NCBI GenBank assembly: GCA_002697475.1
Contig: NZVW01000026.1
Location: 1 to 17,721 of the forward strand
DNA: 17,721 bases
Origin: Aquimarina sp.
Lineage (GTDB): Bacteria; Bacteroidota; Bacteroidia; Flavobacteriales; Flavobacteriaceae
Direction: 5' to 3'
A model generated the notes under the pieces. That model made no database searches, had not been told where the DNA came from, and was given only the letters and a program-made list of their open reading frames with translations. The position numbers and the translations under genes were made by a program. Positions within the stretch are counted from its first letter, which is position 1. Every line of letters begins with the position of its first letter. This document shows positions 1-7,751 of this stretch, in pieces.

Positions 1-1035
1 GATTATATTGACATGTCAAAAAGTAGTAGGCTTCTATTCAATTTTAAAGCACCTATAAAATTGAGAAGCATCATTAAGAAACATAAGATTACACATTCAA
101 TTGCTTTTGGAGATCCACCGAATTTGTATAGCTCTATAACATTTACAAAGGAATTTAAAATAGGAAGTATTCATGCGTTAAAAAGTGTTGAGCTTAGTAA
201 TAACTCATTATTAAGTAAATTAACCAGATTTGGATTTAAGTACACCTATAAAAAATTAGATAAACTGGTTTGTATTAGTAAGGGAATCAAAAAGGATCTT
301 CTTGATGATTGCGATTATAGAGGTAAGAAAAATCTTGAAGTCATTTATAATCCTCATGATTTGCAAGAAATAGTAAATCGATCAGAGGAACCACTTAGTA
401 CTGAGGAGAATGAATTACTAAGCGGTAATTCAATTTTGTTTTTAGGTAGACTCTCTACTCAAAAATCTCCCTGGCATCTGGTAAAAGCATTCTCTCTGGT
501 GCTTAAGGAGGTTCCTGATGCTAAGTTAATTGTGATAGGAGATGGTGATGGCAATGTACTGAAGCATATTGAAAATTTAATTGATAAGCTTGGAATCAAA
601 AAAAGTATTACCTTTTTAGGAAGAAGATCAAACCCCTACAAGTACCTTAAACAAGTAAAATTATTGGCGCTTGCATCCCACTATGAGGGAACACCTAATG
701 TTATTGTTGAGGCTATATGCCTTAATACACCGGTAGTTTCATCATATTGTACAGAGGGCATTGTAGAGCTTATGAGTTTAAATTTTCATCAACAACAGGA
801 GGAAAATTTTAAGGTAGAAAGTGGGATCATAACACCTAACTTATTTAAAGGTAAATTAGGTTTACCTTCCAATGATGAATTTATCAAGGAAGAAGAGCAG
901 TTTGCGGAAGGAGTGATAGCTGTATTACGATCTGGTCAAGTTGAAGAAACTTTAAGTATGTATAGAGAAGAGTTGCTAGACAAATTTAATTTAGAACGTG
1001 TAGCGGCAAAATATTTAGAAAATAAAAAACAGTGA
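1..1035 (+). CDS. GT4-family glycosyltransferase, 5' end outside window
   Basis: This is a cytoplasmic, retaining-type glycosyltransferase that would add one sugar of the polysaccharide repeat unit. The C-terminal Rossmann half is clear: a FLGRLSTQKSP segment (about residues 143-153, numbered from the ATG at 13), LIVIGDGDG (172-180), and the donor-binding EX7E pair E225/E233 in YEGTPNVIVEA. The reading frame is open from base 1, and the first ATG falls after the place where GT4 proteins normally have their N-terminal glycine-rich loop. The real start therefore lies upstream and the ATG at 13 is an internal methionine. At least 340 residues are present. The TGA stop overlaps the GTG start of the next gene, which implies translational coupling. 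Donor and acceptor sugars cannot be told from the sequence. Confidence 0.9.
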   Translation, partial: DYIDMSKSSRLLFNFKAPIKLRSIIKKHKITHSIAFGDPPNLYSSITFTKEFKIGSIHALKSVELSNNSLLSKLTRFGFKYTYKKLDKLVCISKGIKKDLLDDCDYRGKKNLEVIYNPHDLQEIVNRSEEPLSTEENELLSGNSILFLGRLSTQKSPWHLVKAFSLVLKEVPDAKLIVIGDGDGNVLKHIENLIDKLGIKKSITFLGRRSNPYKYLKQVKLLALASHYEGTPNVIVEAICLNTPVVSSYCTEGIVELMSLNFHQQQEENFKVESGIITPNLFKGKLGLPSNDEFIKEEEQFAEGVIAVLRSGQVEETLSMYREELLDKFNLERVAAKYLENKKQ

Positions 1036-1601
1036 AAATTTTTGAACTCCTTTACAGAATAGTATTACTGCCACACTTGTTTTTGTACTACAGAAGTAGA
1101 AACAAGAGTCAAATTGATCAGGATATAGCAAGATGGGCTGAAAAAAGAAATCTTAAACATAGTAATGTAAGTTTATTACTTAAATTTTTGACTTATTCTC
1201 CTGACTTTAGGACGCTTTTTTACTTTAGAAATAAGGGCTTGTTCTCATCATTACTTAACATATACTGTCGTAAAGAAAAGTATTTTAGAATAGACGCTTC
1301 CACTAAATTAGGAGGGGGTGTGCTTACCGGTCATCCTTATAGTACGATCCTTAATGCAGATTCCATAGGTGAAAATTTATATGTTAATCATCTGGTAACC
1401 ATAGGAGAGGTTAATGGCAAAAGACCAACGATTGGTAACAATGTGTCTATATTCACAGGGGCTATTATTATTGGTGATATCACCATTGGTAATAACTGTG
1501 TTATTGGAGCCGGCTCTGTAGTAGTTAAGGATATTCCTGATAATTCTGTTGTCGTTGGTAATCCCGGTAAAATAATAAAACAAAATGGTGTAAGAGTCTA
1601 G
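1032..1601 (+). CDS. Serine-acetyltransferase-like hexapeptide-repeat acyltransferase
   Basis: A 189-residue left-handed beta-helix acyltransferase of the CysE/WcaF type, probably transferring acetyl from acetyl-CoA to a sugar or sugar precursor in the cytoplasm. Hexapeptide repeats run from about residue 88 to 165 (for example TIGNNV, IIIGDITIGNNCVIGAGSV), followed by the VVVGNPGKII closing motif at 173-182. His101 in LTGHP sits where CysE has its catalytic histidine. The N-terminal ~80 residues are helical and lack the full CysE hexamer domain, so housekeeping cysteine synthesis is unlikely. The start is GTG at 1032, within a GTGA overlap with the upstream stop. Its position between sugar transferases supports O- or N-acetylation of the polysaccharide. 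The acceptor is unknown. Confidence 0.87.
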   Translation: MKIFELLYRIVLLPHLFLYYRSRNKSQIDQDIARWAEKRNLKHSNVSLLLKFLTYSPDFRTLFYFRNKGLFSSLLNIYCRKEKYFRIDASTKLGGGVLTGHPYSTILNADSIGENLYVNHLVTIGEVNGKRPTIGNNVSIFTGAIIIGDITIGNNCVIGAGSVVVKDIPDNSVVVGNPGKIIKQNGVRV

Positions 1602-1607
1602 TATGCA

Positions 1608-3089
1608 ATGAATTTACTTTCAGATATATATGATGCTATAATAAAGAATAAAGACCTAAATGCTTTTTGCATCAATGGGACATTTTATTCTTATAACGAC
1701 TTAGCTTTATGTATAACCAACATCCGATTTGAAATTCAAAAGCATATAACAGATGTATATAGTATAGGTCTCATTACTAATGATGATTTACCAACCTATG
1801 CATCGATTTTTGCACTGTGGTTTGAAGGAAAGGCTTATGTACCGATTAATCCAAAATTTCCTCAGCAAAGAAATCAGCAAATTATTGATCAGTCTGGTAT
1901 TCAGTATATATTAAACTCTGATACAAATTTTGAAAAGGATAATATAAAATTAATACATACTTCTTTAGCCTGTAATAGTAGTAAAGATGTTGAGTTACCC
2001 AAAGCAATAATAGAAGATCAACTCGCCTATATATTTTTCACTTCCGGGACTACTGGAGTACCTAAAGGAGTGCCTATAACTTTACAGAACCTGTCTGCAT
2101 TTGTTGATGCTTTCAACAGTATGAATTATCCAATCACTAATACAGATAGATGCTTACAAATGTTTGAGCTTACATTTGATCTGTCTGTTTTTTCATATTT
2201 GCTGCCTATACTTAATGGAGCCTGTGTGTATACCATTCCTCCTGACACTATAAAATATAGTTACATCTATGAGCTACTGGAAGATGAGGAAATTAGTTTT
2301 GCCTTAATGGTGCCTTCAATTCTTCATTATTTAAGACCATATTTTTCTGAAATTCATTGTCCTAAACTTAAGTACAATCTTTTTTGTGGTGAGGCCTTAC
2401 CAATAGATGTAGTAAAAGAATGGTCTTCCTGTGTTCCTAATGCATTAATTGCTAATGTCTATGGCCCTACAGAATGTACTATTTTTTGTACGGATTATAC
2501 TTTAAATTTTGATGAAATAGCTCATCACAATGGGGTAGTAGCTATAGGCAAGCCTATGAAGAATACCGATATATTGGTTGTCGACGAAAATAATAATCCG
2601 GTAAATATAGGGAATGAAGGAGAGCTTTGTTTGAGTGGAAAACAATTAACTTCCGGATATTGGAATAATGAGGAAAAAAATCGAGAATCCTTTTTTTGGG
2701 GAGAGTCAGGGACTGAAAAGGTTAAATATTATAGAACCGGGGATTTGTGTAAAGCGGATGAATCAGGGAACCTGCAATACCTAGGAAGAGCAGATTTTCA
2801 GGCTAAAATTCAGGGATATAGGGTAGAGTTATCAGAGATTGAATATGAAGCAAAAAAAGCTTTTCCTTCAATAAACCTTGTTGCCGTGGCATTTGTAGAT
2901 CAGCTAGGTAATTATGAAATTGGACTTTGTCTTGAAATAGAATATTGTGATACCTTGTCTGGAATCAATCTCTTAAAGGACAAATTACCTCAGTATATGA
3001 TACCTACTAAAATTAAGTTTTTAAAGGAATTTCCTTTAAATAGTAATGGGAAAACAGATCGAAAAAAAATAATGGGAATATTTAGTTGA
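1608..3089 (+). CDS. DltA-like amino-acid adenylating ligase (AMP-forming)
   Basis: A 493-residue stand-alone adenylation domain, predicted to activate a carboxylic substrate with ATP and load it onto the carrier protein encoded just downstream. Visible core motifs are A3 FTSGTTGVPKG (144-154), A4 FDLS (190-193), A5 NVYGPTE (283-289), A7 YYRTGDL (374-380), A8 GYRVELSEIE (403-412) and A10 NGKTDRK with Lys482. The length matches DltA (about 500), with no condensation or thioesterase domain. Asp191 occupies the position that holds the substrate amino group in amino-acid adenylating enzymes. Cys260 in FCGEALP matches the cysteine linked to D-alanine selectivity in Bacillus DltA. An amino acid, possibly D-Ala, is therefore the best guess; glycine or another small amino acid is not excluded. 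ATG 1608 lies 6 bases after the previous stop. Confidence 0.9.
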   Translation: MNLLSDIYDAIIKNKDLNAFCINGTFYSYNDLALCITNIRFEIQKHITDVYSIGLITNDDLPTYASIFALWFEGKAYVPINPKFPQQRNQQIIDQSGIQYILNSDTNFEKDNIKLIHTSLACNSSKDVELPKAIIEDQLAYIFFTSGTTGVPKGVPITLQNLSAFVDAFNSMNYPITNTDRCLQMFELTFDLSVFSYLLPILNGACVYTIPPDTIKYSYIYELLEDEEISFALMVPSILHYLRPYFSEIHCPKLKYNLFCGEALPIDVVKEWSSCVPNALIANVYGPTECTIFCTDYTLNFDEIAHHNGVVAIGKPMKNTDILVVDENNNPVNIGNEGELCLSGKQLTSGYWNNEEKNRESFFWGESGTEKVKYYRTGDLCKADESGNLQYLGRADFQAKIQGYRVELSEIEYEAKKAFPSINLVAVAFVDQLGNYEIGLCLEIEYCDTLSGINLLKDKLPQYMIPTKIKFLKEFPLNSNGKTDRKKIMGIFS

Positions 3090-3095
3090 TGGAAA

Positions 3096-3335
3096 ATGGA
3101 AACAAGTTTAATAAAGGAAAAGATAAAAGATGTTTTAATCTCAGTTTTAGATCATAATAACTTCGAGATGACAGATGATTTAACGGCTAAAGATGTAGAT
3201 GGTTGGGACTCACTATCTCATATGATGATCATTTCTAAGATTGAAGAGATGTTTAATATTAAATTTAAACTAAGAGATCTTAATAAATTAAAAAATATGG
3301 GTTCTTTGGTTCAGGTTATACAAAGTAAACTTTAA
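3096..3335 (+). CDS. Acyl carrier protein (DltC-like role)
   Basis: A 79-residue carrier protein. The phosphopantetheine site is Ser39 in VDGWDSLSH, within the usual four-helix acidic carrier fold. It would hold the substrate activated by the ligase 6 bases upstream as a thioester and present it to the MBOAT protein encoded just downstream. The ATG at 3096 is chosen because it alone opens the carrier frame. An ATG at 3089 overlaps the ligase stop but runs in another frame and ends within about 20 codons. No fatty-acid synthesis genes are nearby, so this is a dedicated carrier and not housekeeping AcpP. A phosphopantetheinyl transferase must come from elsewhere in the genome. Confidence 0.93.
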   Translation: METSLIKEKIKDVLISVLDHNNFEMTDDLTAKDVDGWDSLSHMMIISKIEEMFNIKFKLRDLNKLKNMGSLVQVIQSKL

Positions 3336-3346
3336 AATTAAGTGTT

Positions 3347-4786
3347 TTGGTTTTTAACTCCTTTGGTTTCTTAGCATTTATAATACCTGTAGTATTATTG
3401 TACTGGATTTTTTTCAGAAAGTCGTCCAGGCTACAGAATATAATGCTTTTACTATCGAGTATAGCCTTTTATATAATTGGGGACTGGAGGTTTTTCGTAT
3501 TACTGGCTATTAGTACACTGATTAATTTTTATCTAGGCATTTCCATTCATAATCAGAAAAACGATAAAAAAAAGAGCTTAACTTTACGTTTGGGCGTCAT
3601 TTTAAATATAGGTCTTTTACTGTACTTCAAATATTTCAATTTTTTCATTACTGAATTTTCAGAATTATTAAACATTGCTGGCTTACAATCTTTAGATACG
3701 CTTAATATTATTCTACCTCTGGGTATAAGTTTTTATACCTTCCAATTATTAGGATATTTAATAGATGTATATAATGAAGAAGTGGAGGCAAATCATTCAC
3801 TTTTAGAGTTTTCCGTTTTTGTACTGTTCTTTCCTAAAATTTTATCAGGTCCTATTGAGAGGGCTACAAACTTATTGCCTCAATTACAAAAAGTTAAGGA
3901 ATTTAAATATGAAGTTTTTGTAGATGGTTTACGTCAGATTTTGTGGGGTCTATTTGCTAAAGTAGTAATCGCAGAAAACTGTGCGGCTCTTGTAGATTCT
4001 GTCTATGTTGATTATGAAAGCCAACCGGGAAGCACTTTATTAATTGGTGCTTTCTTCTATGCTATACAACTCTATGCAGATTTTTCCGGATACTCTAATA
4101 TGGCTATTGGAGTGGCTAAATTGTTTGGAATACATTTAATGCGTAATTTTTCAACACCTTTTTTTTCAGTCAATATAGCAGATTATTGGCGTGGCTGGCA
4201 TATATCATTGACTACTTGGATGATGGATTATGTATTTACTCCTTTAAGTTTTATGTTAAGAAAGTATGGAAGGCAAGGTTTGATAATATCTATAGTTGCT
4301 ACTTTCATATTAGTTGGGTTTTGGCATGGGGCTAATTGGACTTTTGTAGTTTATGGATTACTACATGGACTTTACTTTATTCCTTTGGTATATTCGGGAA
4401 AAATGAATAAAAGTAATGATGAACTTAATGGTTTAATACCGTCAGCAATAGGATTAATAAAAATGCTAGGGCTATTTTTACTCATTGTATTAACAGATAT
4501 ATTTTTTAGAGCCCCGGATTTAAGTGATGCTTTTAAGTATTTTGAAATTTTGTTTTCAGCATCACTTTTTAAAAGACCAGATATAATGATAGGTTCAACA
4601 ACGAATTTCACATTATTATTTATGAGTATTTATTTTGCGGTGGAATGGATTCATAAGAAAAAATCACATGATTTTGAAATAAGTAAAGCACCACTTGTTG
4701 TTAGATGGGCGTCATATGTAACTATATTTATAGCAATTTTAGTCTTTGGCAGGAGCTCAGAGACTTTTATATATTTTCAGTTTTAA
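3347..4786 (+). CDS. MBOAT-family membrane O-acyltransferase 1 (DltB-like role)
   Basis: A 479-residue polytopic inner-membrane protein of the DltB/AlgI group, predicted to pass an acyl or aminoacyl group from the cytoplasmic carrier across the membrane. The MBOAT histidines are His285 in YWRGWHISL and His327 in GFWHGANW. Other family blocks are LPLGISFYTFQ (124-134), SGPIERATNLLPQ (167-179) and the C-terminal FIYFQF. The start is TTG at 3347: the resulting N-terminus VFNSFGFLAF aligns with LFNSFEFLIF of the second MBOAT at 10317, and no in-frame ATG lies near. The usual YIPLGGNR block after the first histidine is absent (here VFTPLSFMLRKYG), a point in which it leans toward DltB rather than AlgI. 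It sits 11 bases after the carrier protein and 4 bases before the SGNH gene. Confidence 0.93.
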   Translation: MVFNSFGFLAFIIPVVLLYWIFFRKSSRLQNIMLLLSSIAFYIIGDWRFFVLLAISTLINFYLGISIHNQKNDKKKSLTLRLGVILNIGLLLYFKYFNFFITEFSELLNIAGLQSLDTLNIILPLGISFYTFQLLGYLIDVYNEEVEANHSLLEFSVFVLFFPKILSGPIERATNLLPQLQKVKEFKYEVFVDGLRQILWGLFAKVVIAENCAALVDSVYVDYESQPGSTLLIGAFFYAIQLYADFSGYSNMAIGVAKLFGIHLMRNFSTPFFSVNIADYWRGWHISLTTWMMDYVFTPLSFMLRKYGRQGLIISIVATFILVGFWHGANWTFVVYGLLHGLYFIPLVYSGKMNKSNDELNGLIPSAIGLIKMLGLFLLIVLTDIFFRAPDLSDAFKYFEILFSASLFKRPDIMIGSTTNFTLLFMSIYFAVEWIHKKKSHDFEISKAPLVVRWASYVTIFIAILVFGRSSETFIYFQF

Positions 4787-4790
4787 TAGT

Positions 4791-5747
4791 ATGCAAATTA
4801 GAAAACTTATACTTAAACTAGGTTTGTATGGTACCATATGTATTGCCATCACTAGTGTCATACTTTTAAAATATGGAGGGAATATTGATTATTTCTATGT
4901 AAAATTTACTTCACCGAAAGCCAAATCTATGATTATTGGAGATTCCAGAAGTTTTCAGGGAGTTCAGCCAACTGTTATAAATAGCTATTTTAAAAATAGT
5001 GACCTCGATTTACCTATGTTTAACTATAGTTTTACCATAGCACAGGCTTTGATTGGGCCACTTTATAATCAAAGTATTTTAAAAAAAATAGATAAAACTT
5101 CAAATAATGGAGTATTTATTATCTCTGTAACTCCGGAGATGTTTACAGAACATAAAGGTTATGATAGTACATCAGGTATTTATAGGGAAGAAGGACAACC
5201 ACCTCATAACATGAATTTCGTTGATGTGAATCCTAATTTTGAGTATTTGGTAAAAAATGCTTCATTTTTTCATTTCAGGTCTTTATTTAGGCAAAATTCT
5301 GTTGTGCATAAGGATGGATGGTTAGAAGAATTAAACCTTCCAACGAATGAAATTACTTTCAAAAGCTGGGAGAATAATCAAGTTGAGTTGTTCCTTAAAG
5401 ATGCTAAAATTTCAACACTATCGGAGGTTCGTTTTAAAAGTTTAGAAGAATTAATAGAAATATTAAAGTCTTATGGACAGGTTTTTATCATCAGAATGCC
5501 AATTAGTGAAAGATTTCAGGAATTAGAAAATGAATATTTTCCAGAGTTTGAGCTAAAGATTGACGCGATAACTGCAAAAGTTGGAGTTCCTTATTTTAAC
5601 TTTAACAATTATAATATCAATCTCGAAACTTATGATGGTCATCATCTCAATAAAAACGGGGGGAAGAAGTTTACAGGAATCTTGTGTGATTCCATAGCTA
5701 ATCAATTAAATATCAATAATACTAAAGCTGCTAAACTAACTAATTAA
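4791..5747 (+). CDS. SGNH/DltD-like membrane-anchored acyl-transfer protein 1
   Basis: A 318-residue protein with one N-terminal membrane anchor (about residues 6-27) and a periplasmic SGNH-like domain. Ser52 in IIGDSRS is the likely nucleophile, and Asp282/His285 in YDGHHLNKNG form the C-terminal DxxH pair of the family. It probably completes transfer of the group delivered by MBOAT 1 onto the polysaccharide, as DltD and AlgJ/AlgX do in their systems. The ATG at 4791, four bases after the MBOAT stop, is preferred over an in-frame TTG at 4746, which would overlap the MBOAT gene and add 15 residues before the anchor. Its TAA overlaps the next ATG (TAATG). Overall similarity to DltD cannot be judged by eye beyond these motifs. 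Confidence 0.85.
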   Translation: MQIRKLILKLGLYGTICIAITSVILLKYGGNIDYFYVKFTSPKAKSMIIGDSRSFQGVQPTVINSYFKNSDLDLPMFNYSFTIAQALIGPLYNQSILKKIDKTSNNGVFIISVTPEMFTEHKGYDSTSGIYREEGQPPHNMNFVDVNPNFEYLVKNASFFHFRSLFRQNSVVHKDGWLEELNLPTNEITFKSWENNQVELFLKDAKISTLSEVRFKSLEELIEILKSYGQVFIIRMPISERFQELENEYFPEFELKIDAITAKVGVPYFNFNNYNINLETYDGHHLNKNGGKKFTGILCDSIANQLNINNTKAAKLTN

Positions 5748-6841
5748 TGAATACATTTGTTCCATTAGAACATTATTATCCACTGTATATAAACCTTTGT
5801 TTATTTCTTGTGGCTTTTACATTACTGCACTCTTTATTATTAAAATTAGAAGAGCAAAAAAATGTAGTGTTTATTAATATTGCCGGTTATGCCTTATTAT
5901 TCTTTTTGATCTTATACATCGGACAGCGACCTGTAAGTGGTTTATTTGGAGATACTGTAAACTATGCGTTTACCTACAATAATTATCAGATGGGAGCGGA
6001 AATTCCGGATGTTAATGATTATGGCTGGCATGTGTTTATGAAGTTTCTATCCGGCTGGGTATCTATACATATATTTTTCACCATATGTGCTTTTATATAC
6101 ATATTTCCTATGTATAAGATTTCTAAATTTTTATTTAAAGAGTATTGGTATTACGCATTTATAATGTTTGTGGTTTCATTCTCTTTTTGGACTTACGGTG
6201 TTAATGGTATGCGAAACGGAGCAGCAACATCTTTATTTCTTTGGGGAGTTACGTATCATAGAAATAAGGTGGTTATGGGCTTATTCTTTCTAGCTGCAAC
6301 GATGTTTCACAAGACTCTATTTTTACCTATTGCAGCATTTATCGTCACATTTTTTTATAATAACCCAAAGGTATATTTTAAAGGGTGGTTGGCTTGTATT
6401 CCGCTTTCGTTAGTTATGGGGAGTGTATGGATAGCCTTATTTGCCAGCCTGGGTTTTGGTGATGATCGTTTATCCGGATATCTGACTTCAGAAGCAGAAG
6501 AAGGAACCTTTGCCAGTACCGGATTTAGATGGGATTTTCTATTTCATAGCGCTTTTGCGGTTTTTGCCGGATGGTATTTCGTGTTTAAAAGAAAATTTAA
6601 AGATAATTTTTATAATCAATTATTAAATACCTATCTGATTTGTAATGGTTTTTGGGTTTTGGTCATTAGGGCCAACTATTCTAATAGGTTTGCCTATTTA
6701 TCTTGGTTTATGATGGCCATAATCATCATATATCCACTTTTAAAGAAACAATTTTTTGAAAACCAACATTTCATGATAGCCAGAGTATTAGTAGTATACT
6801 TTTCGTTTACTTACTTTATGTATTATTTCTATTGGGGATAA
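5747..6841 (+). CDS. EpsG/Wzy-like polysaccharide polymerase
   Basis: A 364-residue polytopic membrane protein with about 9-11 hydrophobic segments. It fits the EpsG family, functional counterparts of Wzy that polymerise lipid-linked repeat units on the outer face of the inner membrane. Family-like landmarks are a short loop with GDTVNY (68-73), the GVNGMRNGAA block with Arg156 (151-160), and MFHKT with His188 (186-190). The start ATG overlaps the previous stop by one base. It is the only polymerase candidate in the window and implies a Wzx-type flippase outside it. Sequence conservation in this family is low, so the assignment rests on topology, these motifs and the neighbours. Confidence 0.83.
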   Translation: MNTFVPLEHYYPLYINLCLFLVAFTLLHSLLLKLEEQKNVVFINIAGYALLFFLILYIGQRPVSGLFGDTVNYAFTYNNYQMGAEIPDVNDYGWHVFMKFLSGWVSIHIFFTICAFIYIFPMYKISKFLFKEYWYYAFIMFVVSFSFWTYGVNGMRNGAATSLFLWGVTYHRNKVVMGLFFLAATMFHKTLFLPIAAFIVTFFYNNPKVYFKGWLACIPLSLVMGSVWIALFASLGFGDDRLSGYLTSEAEEGTFASTGFRWDFLFHSAFAVFAGWYFVFKRKFKDNFYNQLLNTYLICNGFWVLVIRANYSNRFAYLSWFMMAIIIIYPLLKKQFFENQHFMIARVLVVYFSFTYFMYYFYWG

Positions 6842-6860
6842 AGAAATATAAAAACAAATT

Positions 6861-7751
6861 ATGAAGACACTAACTGTTTTTACACCAACTTATAATAGGG
6901 CTTATTGCTTGAATAAGTGCTATGAAAGTTTAATTAATCAAAGCAATCAGGATTTTAAATGGTTGATTATCGACGATGGATCAACTGATGATACAGAAAG
7001 CCTTGTTAACTCCTGGATACAGGAAAATAAAATAGATATTCAATATCATTATCAAAATAATTTAGGAATGCATGGCGGGCATAATGCTGCTTATAGACTG
7101 GTAGAAACTCCTTTAAATGTGTGTATAGATAGCGATGATGCCATGGGTGAGGAGGCTGTTCAAAAAATACTGGATACCTGGCAAATTATAAAAGGAGATG
7201 ATAAGTATGCTGGAATAGTAGGATTAGACGCAGACCCATCTGGTAAAATTATAGGTACTAAAATGCCTGAAGACTTAAGAGAAACTACATTGTACGAGCT
7301 ATATAACAAACATAAAGTTCAGGGAGATAAAAAACTGGTCTACCGCACGGAGGTTGTTAAAAAGTATCCTGCTTATCCTATTTTTGAAGGTGAGCGTTTT
7401 GTTCCTCTGGGGTATTTGTACCAATTGATAGATCAGGATTATAAACTGTATCCAATAAATGAGGTATTATGTGATGTGGAATATATGCCTGATGGATCAA
7501 GTCTTAATATTTTGAAACAGTATAGGAGACACCCAAATGGTTTCGCGTTTTCAAGAAAAAGTAGAATGGCACTGGCAGAAAATTTCAAGGATAAATTTAA
7601 AAATGCCATACACTACGTGTCGAGTTCCATATTTACAAAAAATGGAAATTTTTTAAATGAATCTCCTAAAAAACTTACCACAATAGCTGCAATACCTTTT
7701 GGAGTAGCACTGAATCTTTATATACGTTATAAAACTAAAGGAGAATTTTAA
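6861..7751 (+). CDS. GT2-family glycosyltransferase
   Basis: A 296-residue inverting GT-A glycosyltransferase. The N-terminus TVFTPTYNRA is the nucleotide-binding start of GT2 enzymes, followed by LIIDDGSTDD (35-44) and the metal-binding DXD-type motif in CIDSDD (Asp90 to Asp93). No transmembrane segment is evident, although a hydrophobic stretch near residues 275-290 may associate with the membrane. It would add one sugar to the lipid-linked repeat unit. It starts 19 bases after the polymerase stop, the largest gap in this gene run, and its TAA overlaps the next ATG. Sugar specificity is not predictable. Confidence 0.93.
   Translation: MKTLTVFTPTYNRAYCLNKCYESLINQSNQDFKWLIIDDGSTDDTESLVNSWIQENKIDIQYHYQNNLGMHGGHNAAYRLVETPLNVCIDSDDAMGEEAVQKILDTWQIIKGDDKYAGIVGLDADPSGKIIGTKMPEDLRETTLYELYNKHKVQGDKKLVYRTEVVKKYPAYPIFEGERFVPLGYLYQLIDQDYKLYPINEVLCDVEYMPDGSSLNILKQYRRHPNGFAFSRKSRMALAENFKDKFKNAIHYVSSSIFTKNGNFLNESPKKLTTIAAIPFGVALNLYIRYKTKGEF

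Noticed and set aside
3089..3150. ATG at 3089 overlapping the ligase stop (TGATG)
   Set aside because: This frame closes within about 20 codons. The carrier protein frame starts at ATG 3096.
4746..4790. Longer start for SGNH protein 1 (TTG at 4746)
   Set aside because: It would overlap the MBOAT gene by 41 bases and add a non-hydrophobic leader before the anchor. ATG 4791 fits the 4-base spacing seen in the second pair.
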